From: Phallusia mammillata
Lineage: Eukaryota > Chordata > Ascidiacea > Phlebobranchia > Ascidiidae
Assembly (NCBI GenBank): GCA_003260075.1
Contig: QLIY01000134.1
Location: 41,264-105,263, forward strand
Direction: 5' to 3'
Length of the DNA stretch: 64,000 nt
The stretch's first letter is position 1; every line of letters begins with the position of its first letter. Of this stretch, positions 1 to 11,421 are shown one piece after another. Below the pieces are notes generated by a model, which worked only from the letters and a program-made list of their open reading frames with translations, did no database searches and was not told the origin of the DNA. The translations under genes were made by a program, and so were the position numbers.

Positions 1-225
1 AACTGTTGTATAAAGCAGAATTTTATGTCATTTGAACCAGTTCCTTCACTTAACAAAACAATAAAAACAATGTTATGAGATAATTTTAAAATTATCCTGA
101 CCAAATTACAAACAAAATAGGAAAAAGTTGAAAAGAATGGGTTAAAAAAGATCAAGTTTAGGTTTATTGCGTTCTTGAAGCTTAAGAATCAAAAACAAAA
201 CAATTTTCGTCTGAAACAAACCAAC

Positions 226-369
226 CTGTTACAATTCCAAAACTGACACAGAGAAACGGAACCCCGGTGGCGAAAGAGCTGATCACGAGACCTGTTGCCA
301 TAGCGATACCGCTGCACGTGATCGTTTGGCGACAACTGAAACGTTCCAATAAGGCGCTCGCTACAGGAC
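226..369 (-). CDS. SLC16-like monocarboxylate transporter, exon 2 (partial gene)
   Basis: Internal coding exon, 144 nt, bounded by a 3' splice site (TTTAACAG) and a GTTGG donor. It joins in phase 1 to the exon at 11180-11402. The translation begins GPVASALLERFSCR, the cytoplasmic loop typical of the SLC16/MCT group of major facilitator transporters. It continues through two hydrophobic segments (TM3 and TM4) and ends in FGIVTG. Family members are usually proton-linked carriers of lactate, pyruvate or related monocarboxylates in the plasma membrane, but substrates vary and nothing here fixes the substrate. The gene continues leftward out of the window, so the remaining helices are not visible. 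The family is confident; the subtype is unknown. Confidence 0.85.
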
Positions 370-3300
370 CTGTTAAAGTAGGTTTGTAAAAATTTACTTA
401 TCACACATAAGGAATATTAGGTGCAAATTTTTGCCGAATTTGAGAGCGTTTTTTTTTTGTTATTTGATGTTATTTAAAGTTATTTTTTGCACACAGGCTT
501 TGTTATGAGTAAAAACATACGTTTTAAACTAAGATAGCAACTTACAAAATCTAGTTAGATTGCATTGTGGAAAATACCTCCTACACGCTTACAGGACTTT
601 GCACTAGTACACATGTTTCTGATTTAAATTATTCATGAGCAAGACGTACGTTGTACACGTTAAAACATTGATTTGCTAGGGTTTACGTCCTAACACGAAC
701 AGACGTTTGTTTATCCGAAAAATATTATGCAAAAGATATACATTGAAGTTCAAAAAAATAACTAAACTGTCGGAGAGCTTGACGTTTCAACAGTTGCTGT
801 TGACAACATTTTGTACAAACTATGAGGAAATTTTAGTTTTGACACTGTACTTCTAAAGTCTAGTGTCTAAGGTGTCTACGTAAATGAGTAGTGAGCATCT
901 GTCTATTTTTTAGACAAACTTTTAACGTCCTCTGAAAACATTTTACCACCGCACAGTACGAATCTAATTAGTACCGCTTAAAAGGTACTTGGCAAGCACG
1001 TATGAAAGGCTTTGGACCAGGGGTGCACAACCTGCGGCCGTGAACATGTTTGCTACAACGTATGTACTGGCAGTCGTGACATAAGTAATACTTGACATAT
1101 TATACATCGGGATTTCAAAGCTGCTCCAAACAGATTTTGTGACACTAAAAAGAGTATTATTAGCCTAGAAAGCATATGTGTCCGACTTTTTGTGCCCCTA
1201 TTGTGTGCAAACAATGCGAAAAGGCACCACATCATGTGTTACAATATAGAATAGATGGTAACGTCATAAACAATATATAGACTGATCGCTAGACTGTTCA
1301 GCTGAATCTGTGCATCAAGTTAGAAATTAATTTTGGCTTTTTAGGCGCCATTAGACAGTATATGTACGAGATAAACCTATTTTTACTTCAGTATTTTATA
1401 AACAAAAAAATAAGACGTTGGTGAAAAAAGTATCTGCGATGCTGCCGTCACAGCGAAAAGGTTACTTCTGCTTCATGCGCTTGCTCTGGGTCATGGTTTT
1501 GTAATATAGCATAACCTTTACACGTGTTGAACATGCGTGTGTATTTAAATTGTGGTATCTTGCCATGTGACCACGTGATTGCGTTCGTCGAATAGCAGGT
1601 CTACTATCTCCCGGTTCTCGTAAACACTTAACTTTCCCGCACCATAAACGACCACAAAAAAGAGAAGACTCACAAGCCGTGAATACCCCCAGACACCTTT
1701 CGTTATTACGTCTAACACACTCAATTTACATGTCCCCACCAAGGGTATATTTGTATTAGCTGCGTAAAAAAGTATATTTGTATTTGCTGTGTAAAAAAAA
1801 CAATCTGTCTGAATAGATTGATTAGGCTTGTGTAAAAACAAAAAAACAAAAACATTGGCTTGGGATTATTTTGTCACATATAAACAGGTGTAACTATCAC
1901 TGATGATGACACACAAGCATTTGTCGAAACGTTTGAATAATAAAGCACGTCATTGTTTATCAATTGTTGGTACAGTATATCAATATGCATAAGTGATTAA
2001 AAGTTAATCGCAAAACAGTGGTTTAGAGTTAAAATTAGTCAGCATTCGTTTCAAGAGTTGAAAAACTAACTCACAGCAGTTGGTTTTGAGTCAGAATCGG
2101 CATTCTAATACCAATGATGTCATGTCGACTATAAGAAACAATAGTTTAACGTTAACAGCACTTCACTATTGCAACATGTATTTTGCAAGGGATATCGACA
2201 AGAAGGTAAACAACAAGGAGTTCGTGCCATGTTAATGATTGCAGCGATGACCAACACAGTTTCCCCCAAATAAATATTGACAACAGGACAAGCTGTTTTG
2301 CTTCAGGGCTGATTCCAGTTAAGAATGTATGTTCATTTTAGCCAAACGGGGGGGGGGCTTTCGTGCTTGCCGATCTGCATGAACGCTTCAGGGCTGATTC
2401 CAGTTAAGAATGTATGTTCATTTTAGCCAAACAGACATGCCAATATTATTGCCATAGGAAAACAGACAATTGCTGAATAACAAAAACCCTTTATGTTTTT
2501 AACGTAAGAAAAAAATGTTCATAGGAAACTAGAAATAAAGGCTTTAAATGTGCAAATTAAGGGATAGTGCAACAAAAGCTAAATACTTCAAATTCTGCTC
2601 GATTTGGCTGAGGGCCAACTTTTTCAATGCGCCAAGGACTTTGCAGGCTTGTCCAGTTTTGACGATAGCCAGATTTCAAGGGTGTGGTTTAAGTACTTAC
2701 GCTTTGACATTAACACACACACACACACAGAAAAACACATGCACAGACCAATACGTTTCTTAAAAACTTTTCCATAAGTCCACAGAAAACAAGTGTACAG
2801 AAGCGTGTTATGTCACAATACCAAAACTTCTCGAATTATTTGTCAAATGGCGCATGAAATGGCTGTTGTGTGAAAACAACCCAATATTATGTTACTATAC
2901 ATCAACAAATGCGAACTATGCATTGTTAATTTATGGACGTTTCTAGCACATGGGAAACTGTAACTCTGATTATTTCCCGTTTTTACGTGTGTGTGACACA
3001 GATTAGTGTGTACCGAGGTCATCCTGTCCATCTATCTGCTGTTCGTTGTGTTTTGTTACTAAGTTTTATCCCCATCGAAGCGACGATTTTAAAACCGCAC
3101 TTGTATCTCATAACTTTTTAACTAAGCTTACCAACAATGTGTAGTTTAGGCAACTTTCTAACGACAGGGCGTTTCTTTAATATTCAAACAACAAAGTAAA
3201 CGTAAAATCTGACCTTCTTGGCTCCAATTTCCTCTAATTTCTGTCCTCTTAAGTTTAGCTTTACGTACGTAACCTTAGTTGCTACGCTATAACCACACAA

Positions 3301-3806
3301 ACTGGTTAAACAAGAAATACGGAAATTCCAATAACTCGATACCGGTCGTAGTTTCGCATCGGCAAATAATTGTTAAACAACGTTGTTTCATTCACCATGA
3401 TAGTGTAAATTTCGGCCTGAAACTGGGGGTTAATTGAAGAGGGTACGGGGCGACACATTAAATTAGCTTGGTTATTGCAATGTTGGCACGAGACCGCATT
3501 CGACTTAACAACTAAAATCCTTAAGAACTGAAATCTTAAAAAAAAACTTTCCAAATCCTAATATGGAGGTGCAAACACGAGAATATTCCCAGCGTGCAGT
3601 GATATAATGATAAAAAGAAATTGAGTTGGTTGTGCAGAATTAAACACGCCTGGGTGTTTTATGCAGTGACTAGTTCAATTTCATGAGCGTTGGTGTTCAA
3701 ATAAGTTACGAATGTGAATATGCTGAATTGCCATTAAATTGCCTGAATCGAGCGGTAAATATTTTTTGGGCGCCACAAAGACTCAATAAACATCACGGAA
3801 GCCAAA
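337..3806. repeat. Contig overlap copy 1 of intronic SLC16-like locus
   Basis: Bases 337-3806 recur at 3808-7193 (offset 3471 before the G-run at 2348, then 3386 after it). Only a handful of single-base differences are visible. Copy 1 alone carries an extra 85 bases around the G-run at 2348-2357. No coding exon is recognisable in the intronic part; it contains a short CA microsatellite near 2705-2728. Confidence 0.9.
2348..2357 (+). other. G-run (10) inside a 48-bp direct duplication
   Basis: Bases 2300-2347 recur at 2385-2432. The equivalent places in the two overlapping copies (near 5774 and 8872) have a single copy and no G-run. This is the clearest proof that the run is not fixed genomic sequence. 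Confidence 0.85.
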
Positions 3807-3807
3807 N
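3807..3807. other. Assembly gap or join (single n)
   Basis: A single ambiguous base between two overlapping contigs. The sequence before it ends in intron DNA and the sequence after it restarts at the equivalent of position 337. Confidence 0.95.
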
Positions 3808-3840
3808 TGAAACGTTCCAATAAGGCGCTCGCTACAGGAC
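3808..3840 (-). CDS. Truncated redundant copy of SLC16-like exon 2
   Basis: The middle contig begins immediately after the n at 3807 inside exon 2. Only its first 33 coding bases and the splice acceptor are present, identical to 337-369. It is a contig-edge fragment, not an independent exon. Confidence 0.75.
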
Positions 3841-6800
3841 CTGTTAAAGTAGGTTTGTAAAAATTTACTTATCACACATAAGGAATATTAGGTGCAAATT
3901 TTTGCCGAATTTGAGAGCGTTTTTTTTTTGTTATTTGATGTTATTTAAAGTTATTTTTTGCACACAGGCTTTGTTATGAGTAAAAACATACGTTTTAAAC
4001 TAAGATAGCAACTTACAAAATCTAGTTAGATTGCATTGTGGAAAATACCTCCTACACGCTTACAGGACTTTGCACTAGTACACATGTTTCTGATTTAAAT
4101 TATTCATGAGCAAGACGTACGTTGTACTCGTTAAAACATTGATTTGCTAGGGTTTACGTCCTAACACGAACAGACCTTTTTTTATCCGAAAAATATTATG
4201 CAAAAGATATATATTGAAGTTCAAAAAAATAACTAAACTGTCGGAGAGCTTGACGTTTCAACAGTTGCTGTTGACAACATTTTGTACAAACTATGAGGAA
4301 ATTTTAGTTTTGACACTGTACTTCTAAAGTCTAGTGTCTAAGGTGTCTACGTAAATGAGTAGTGAGCATCTGTCTATTTTTTAGACAAACTTTTAACGTC
4401 CTCTGAAAACATTTTACCACCGCACAGTACGAATCTAATTAGTACCGCTTAAAAGGTACTTGGCAAGCACGTATGAAAGGCTTTGGACCAGGGGTGCACA
4501 ACCTGCGGCCGTGAACATGTTTGCTACAACGTATGTACTGGCAGTCGTGACATAAGTAATACTTGACATATTATACATCGGGATTTCAAAGCTGCTCCAA
4601 ACAGATTTTGTGACACTAAAAAGAGTATTATTAGCCTAGAAAGCATATGTGTCCGACTTTTTGTGCCCCTATTGTGTGCAAACAATGCGAAAAGGCACCA
4701 CATCATGTGTTACAATATAGAATAGATGGTAACGTCATAAACAATATATAGACTGATCGCTAGACTGTTCAGCTGAATCTGTGCATCAAGTTAGAAATTA
4801 ATTTTGGCTTTTTAGGCGCCATTAGACAGTATATGTACGAGATAAACCTATTTTTACTTCAGTATTTTATAAACAAAAAAATAAGACGTTGGTGAAAAAA
4901 GTATCTGCGATGCTGCCGTCACAGCGAAAAGGTTACTTCTGCTTCATGCGCTTGCTCTGGGTCATGGTTTTGTAATATAGCATAACCTTTACACGTGTTG
5001 AACATGCGTGTGTATTTAAATTGTGGTATCTTGCCATGTGACCACGTGATTGCGTTCGTCGAATAGCAGGTCTACTATCTCCCGGTTCTCGTAAACACTT
5101 AACTTTCCCGCACCATAAACGACCACAAAAAAGAGAAGACTCACAAGCCGTGAATACCCCCAGACACCTTTCGTTATTACGTCTAACACACTCAATTTAC
5201 ATGTCCCCACCAAGGGTATATTTGTATTAGCTGCGTAAAAAAGTATATTTGTATTTGCTGTGTAAAAAAACCAATCTGTCTGAATAGATTGATTAGGCTT
5301 GTGTAAAAACAAAAAAACAAAAACATTGGCTTGGGATTATTTTGTCACATATAAACAGGTGTAACTATCACTGATGATGACACACAAGCATTTGTCGAAA
5401 CGTTTGAATAATAAAGCACGTCATTGTTTATCAATTGTTGGTACAGTATATCAATATGCATAAGTGATTAAAAGTTAATCGCAAAACAGTGGTTTAGAGT
5501 TAAAATTAGTCAGCATTCGTTTCAAGAGTTGAAAAACTAACTCACAGCAGTTGGTTTTGAGTCAGAATCGGCATTCTAATACCAATGATGTCATGTCGAC
5601 TATAAGAAACAATAGTTTAACGTTAACAGCACTTCACTATTGCAACATGTATTTTGCAAGGGATATCGACAAGAAGGTAAACAACAAGGAGTTCGTGCCA
5701 TGTTAATGATTGCAGCGATGACCAACACAGTTTCCCCCAAATAAATATTGACAACAGGACAAGCTGTTTTGCTTCAGGGCTGATTCCAGTTAAGAATGTA
5801 TGTTCATTTTAGCCAAACAGACATGCCAATATTATTGCCATAGGAAAACAGACAATTGCTGAATAACAAAAACCCTTTATGTTTTTAACGTAAGAAAAAA
5901 ATGTTCATAGGAAACTAGAAATAAAGGCTTTAAATGTGCAAATTAAGGGATAGTGCAACAAAAGCTAAATACTTCAAATTCTGCTCGATTTGGCTGAGGG
6001 CCAACTTTTTCAATGCGCCAAGGACTTTGCAGGCTTGTCCAGTTTTGACGATAGCCAGATTTCAAGGGTGTGGTTTAAGTACTTACGCTTTGACATTAAC
6101 ACACACACACACACAGAAAAACACATGCACAGACCAATACGTTTCTTAAAAACTTTTCCATAAGTCCACAGAAAACAAGTGTACAGAAGCGTGTTATGTC
6201 ACAATACCAAAACTTCTCGAATTATTTGTCAAATGGCGCATGAAATGGCTGTTGTGTGAAAACAACCCAATATTATGTTACTATACATCAACAAATGCGA
6301 ACTATGCATTGTTAATTTATGGACGTTTCTAGCACATGGGAAACTGTAACTCTGATTATTTCCCGTTTTTACGTGTGTGTGACACAGATTAGTGTGTACC
6401 GAGGTCATCCTGTCCATCTATCTGCTGTTCGTTGTGTTTTGTTACTAAGTTTTATCCCCATCGAAGCGACGATTTTAAAACCGCACTTGTATCTCATAAC
6501 TTTTTAACTAAGCTTACCAACAATGTGTAGTTTAGGCAACTTTCTAACGACAGGGCGTTTCTTTAATATTCAAACAACAAAGTAAACGTAAAATCTGACC
6601 TTCTTGGCTCCAATTTCCTCTAATTTCTGTCCTCTTAAGTTTAGCTTTACGTACGTAACCTTAGTTGCTACGCTATAACCACACAAACTGGTTAAACAAG
6701 AAATACGGAAATTCCAATAACTCGATACCGGTCGTAGTTTCGCATCGGCAAATAATTGTTAAACAACGTTGTTTCATTCACCATGATAGTGTAAATTTCG

Positions 6801-8081
6801 GCCTGAAACTGGGGGTTAATTGAAGAGGGTACGGGGCGACACATTAAATTAGCTTGGTTATTGCAATGTTGGCACGAGACCGCATTCGACTTAACAACTA
6901 AAATCCTTAAGAACTGAAATCTTAAAAAAAAACTTTCCAAATCCTAATATGGAGGTGCAAACACGAGAATATTCCCAGCGTGCAGTGATATAATGATAAA
7001 AAGAAATTGAGTTGGTTGTGCAGAATTAAACACGCCTGGGTGTTTTATGCAGTGACTAGTTCAATTTCATGAGCGTTGGTGTTCAAATAAGTTACGAATG
7101 TGAATATGCTGAATTGCCATTAAATTGCCTGAATCGAGCGGTAAATATTTTTTGGGCGCCACAAAGACTCAATAAACATCACGGAAGCCAAAAAGAATGC
7201 CACGAAACCCCCAAATACACAGCAGCTTCTCAGTTTGTGCGTCCCACAATGAATCAGCAAAGTAAACACTTACATAACAGAAATGTTGCTTTGATGTACA
7301 CTCAACCATGAAGGGGCCCTACACGAACTTTGCCAAAAACTTTTGAGTTTCGTAATTCAAAACTATCTCTGGTTTCTCACTGCTTTTAGCCTGATTTTGT
7401 GTAACTGGTCGCGGTATTGGCTGGTGCTTAAGTACCGTTGACTTTGGTTGCTGATCATACAGTCGCAATTGGCTGTGGTTTAAACACTGACTCTTTGGAG
7501 GACACAGATTAAAAACCACAGATTTAAATAGCTTTGATACATAGCTTATCAGCCTTTTAATTGTATTCAATCTCTAAAACCTAGTGTGTCCTGATATGGG
7601 CAAGTGTAAAAACAGCTCAAATAGGCATTGAATGCACCAATGCATAAAACGCGGCAAAGGCAATCGGTAATAAGATATGTATATTTACGAACAAAACATT
7701 TGTGTTGTGCATGTTTGTCACTGCATGCAACATGCGCGTTTATGGTTATGTTATGTATACAATTTGTTCACAGGAAATCCGCTTTTTTGCGAAAACAGAA
7801 ATACATCATTGCCCAACCGTACAACACGATAGCTACGAAGCTGCAAAAAACATAATTGCTTGCTGTGCTTACAGACTAATAGCAACTTCATCCAAAACAT
7901 TTACGGAACTTCTATGCAATAAATAGACTCTGTTGCAGACAAAGTCAATAGAATATGATAACAAAGTCAATAGAACAGTCATTATTGTCTATGTCTATGA
8001 AGTGAATGGTATTTTGGGCAATGATAAAGTCGCGGTAATTAGTTTTAAATCAAAGGAAGTACCACACAACGAGTGACTTAC

Positions 8082-8304
8082 CCATAAGTAAAGTTGAACC
8101 AGTAGCTATTGACCCAATCCATGCTGCTTCACCACGACTTGCACTAAATTCACCTAACCACTCGACGTACAAAACACCCACTGAAAACAGGCTTCCAAAA
8201 ATCAACACCCGAAGCAAGAACGAAGCGACGAGAATTACCCATCTATAATTAAGTAACTCAGCCTCTTTGGGCAAAAGCTCTCTTTCAGCCACATGCCCTG
8301 CCAT
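8082..8304 (-). CDS. Redundant copy of SLC16-like first exon (assembly duplicate)
   Basis: Almost base-for-base copy of 11180-11402, offset by 3098, with the same ATG, splice donor and translation. It sits near the end of the middle contig, which stops at the n at 8324 a few bases upstream of the ATG. The same offset holds over all of 5227-8323 versus 8325-11421, so this is best read as overlapping contigs rather than a second gene. Confidence 0.8.
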
Positions 8305-8323
8305 GGTCGTTTTTGAAATGTGC

Positions 8324-8324
8324 N
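8324..8324. other. Assembly gap or join (single n)
   Basis: A single ambiguous base. Sequence before it corresponds to 11421, and sequence after it restarts at the equivalent of 5227. Confidence 0.95.
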
Positions 8325-11300
8325 TTAGCTGCGTAAAAAAGTATATTTGTATTTGCTGTGTAAAAAAACCAATCTGTCTGAATAGATTGATTAGGCTTGT
8401 GTAAAAACAAAAAAACAAAAACATTGGCTTGGGATTATTTTGTCACATATAAACAGGTGTAACTATCACTGATGATGACACACAAGCATTTGTCGAAACG
8501 TTTGAATAATAAAGCACGTCATTGTTTATCAATTGTTGGTACAGTATATCAATATGCATAAGTGATTAAAAGTTAATCGCAAAACAGTGGTTTAGAGTTA
8601 AAATTAGTCAGCATTCGTTTCAAGAGTTGAAAAACTAACTCACAGCAGTTGGTTTTGAGTCAGAATCGGCATTCTAATACCAATGATGTCATGTCGACTA
8701 TAAGAAACAATAGTTTAACGTTAACAGCACTTCACTATTGCAACATGTATTTTGCAAGGGATATCGACAAGAAGGTAAACAACAAGGAGTTCGTGCCATG
8801 TTAATGATTGCAGCGATGACCAACACAGTTTCCCCCAAATAAATATTGACAACAGGACAAGCTGTTTTGCTTCAGGGCTGATTCCAGTTAAGAATGTATG
8901 TTCATTTTAGCCAAACAGACATGCCAATATTATTGCCATAGGAAAACAGACAATTGCTGAATAACAAAAACCCTTTATGTTTTTAACGTAAGAAAAAAAT
9001 GTTCATAGGAAACTAGAAATAAAGGCTTTAAATGTGCAAATTAAGGGATAGTGCAACAAAAGCTAAATACTTCAAATTCTGCTCGATTTGGCTGAGGGCC
9101 AACTTTTTCAATGCGCCAAGGACTTTGCAGGCTTGTCCAGTTTTGACGATAGCCAGATTTCAAGGGTGTGGTTTAAGTACTTACGCTTTGACATTAACAC
9201 ACACACACACACAGAAAAACACATGCACAGACCAATACGTTTCTTAAAAACTTTTCCATAAGTCCACAGAAAACAACTGTACAGAAGCGTGTTATGTCAC
9301 AATACCAAAACTTCTCGAATTATTTGTCAAATGGCGCATGAAATGGCTGTTGTGTGAAAACAACCCAATATTATGTTACTATACATCAACAAATGCGAAC
9401 TATGCATTGTTAATTTATGGACGTTTCTAGCACATGGGAAACTGTAACTCTGATTATTTCCCGTTTTTACGTGTGTGTGACACAGATTAGTGTGTACCGA
9501 GGTCATCCTGTCCATCTATCTGCTGTTCGTTGTGTTTTGTTACTAAGTTTTATCCCCATCGAAGCGACGATTTTAAAACCGCACTTGTATCTCATAACTT
9601 TTTAACTAAGCTTACCAACAATGTGTAGTTTAGGCAACTTTCTAACGACAGGGCGTTTCTTTAATATTCAAACAACAAAGTAAACGTAAAATCTGACCTT
9701 CTTGGCTCCAATTTCCTCTAATTTCTGTCCTCTTAAGTTTAGCTTTACGTACGTAACCTTAGTTGCTACGCTATAACCACACAAACTGGTTAAACAAGAA
9801 ATACGGAAATTCCAATAACTCGATACCGGTCGTAGTTTCGCATCGGCAAATAATTGTTAAACAACGTTGTTTCATTCACCATGATAGTGTAAATTTCGGC
9901 CTGAAACTGGGGGTTAATTGAAGAGGGTACGGGGCGACACATTAAATTAGCTTGGTTATTGCAATGTTGGCACGAGACCGCATTCGACTTAACAACTAAA
10001 ATCCTTAAGAACTGAAATCTTAAAAAAAAACTTTCCAAATCCTAATATGGAGGTGCAAACACGAGAATATTCCCAGCGTGCAGTGATATAATGATAAAAA
10101 GAAATTGAGTTGGTTGTGCAGAATTAAACACGCCTGGGTGTTTTATGCAGTGACTAGTTCAATTTCATGAGCGTTGGTGTTCAAATAAGTTACGAATGTG
10201 AATATGCTGAATTGCCATTAAATTGCCTGAATCGAGCGGTAAATATTTTTTGGGCGCCACAAAGACTCAATAAACATCACGGAAGCCAAAAAGAATGCCA
10301 CGAAACCCCCAAATACACAGCAGCTTCTCAGTTTGTGCGTCCCACAATGAATCAGCAAAGTAAACACTTACATAACAGAAATGTTGCTTTGATGTACACT
10401 CAACCATGAAGGGGCCCTACACGAACTTTGCCAAAAACTTTTGAGTTTCGTAATTCAAAACTATCTCTGGTTTCTCACTGCTTTTAGCCTGATTTTGTGT
10501 AACTGGTCGCGGTATTGGCTGGTGCTTAAGTACCGTTGACTTTGGTTGCTGATCATACAGTCGCAATTGGCTGTGGTTTAAACACTGACTCTTTGGAGGA
10601 CACAGATTAAAAACCACAGATTTAAATAGCTTTGATACATAGCTTATCAGCCTTTTAATTGTATTCAATCTCTAAAACCTAGTGTGTCCTGATATGGGCA
10701 AGTGTAAAAACAGCTCAAATAGGCATTGAATGCACCAATGCATAAAACGCGGCAAAGGCAATCGGTAATAAGATATGTATATTTACGAACAAAACATTTG
10801 TGTTGTGCATGTTTGTCACTGCATGCAACATGCGCGTTTATGGTTATGTTATGTATACAATTTGTTCACAGGAAATCCGCTTTTTTGCGAAAACAGAAAT
10901 ACATCATTGCCCAACCGTACAACACGATAGCTACGAAGCTGCAAAAAACATAATTGCTTGCTGTGCTTACAGACTAATAGCAACTTCATCCAAAACATTT
11001 ACGGAACTTCTATGCAATAAATAGACTCTGTTGCAGACAAAGTCAATAGAATATGATAACAAAGTCAATAGAACAGTCATTATGGTCTATGTCTATGAAG
11101 TGAATGGTATTTTGGGCAATGATAAAGTCGCGGTAATTAGTTTTAAATCAAAGGAAGTACCACACAACGACTGACTTACCCATAAGTAAAGTTGAACCAG
11201 TAGCTATTGACCCAATCCATGCTGCTTCACCACGACTTGCACTAAATTCACCTAACCACTCGACGTACAAAACACCCACTGAAAACAGGCTTCCAAAAAT

Positions 11301-11421
11301 CAACACCCGAAGCAAGAACGAAGCGACGAGAATTACCCATCTATAATTAAGTAACTCAGCCTCTTTGGGCAAAAGCTCTCTTTCAGCCACATGCCCTGCC
11401 ATGGTCGTTTTTGAAATGTGC
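8325..11421. repeat. Contig overlap copy 3 of the same locus
   Basis: Matches 5227-8323 at offset 3098, then continues into unique sequence beyond 11421. It contains the intact SLC16-like first exon (11180-11402). Collapsing the three copies would shorten this end of the window by roughly 6.5 kb. Confidence 0.9.
11180..11402 (-). CDS. SLC16-like monocarboxylate transporter, first coding exon
   Basis: Starts at ATG 11402 (MAGHVAERELLPKEAELL) and ends at a GTAAGT donor in phase 1. After a short hydrophilic N-terminus come TM1 (WVILVASFLLRVLIFGSLFS) and the SLC16-like stretch FSASRGEAAWIGSIATG leading into TM2. Joined to 226-369 it reads STLLMG-PVASALLERF, as expected for the family. The usual acidic-G-G-W signature before TM1 is replaced by NYRWV, so this is a divergent member. 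The gene is divergently oriented to CDH23, whose start lies about 4.1 kb away. The intron to exon 2 is artificially lengthened because the same DNA is represented up to three times between them. Confidence 0.88.

Larger units (their letters stand above)
3808..8323. repeat. Contig overlap copy 2 of the same locus
   Basis: The left part repeats copy 1. The right part (5227-8323) repeats 8325-11421 with a constant offset of 3098. It is bounded on both sides by single n characters. Near-identity over kilobases with abrupt ends at the n positions indicates unmerged overlapping contigs. Apart from the exon copies listed separately, I see no gene in it. Confidence 0.9.

Noticed and set aside
1053..1841. 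Short ORFs repeated at 4524-5312
   Set aside because: The repetition is due to overlapping contigs, not conservation; no domain, and no splice context.
7069..7926. Short ORFs on both strands repeated near 10167-11024
   Set aside because: Same assembly redundancy; they lie in the SLC16-like intron and lack any recognisable feature.
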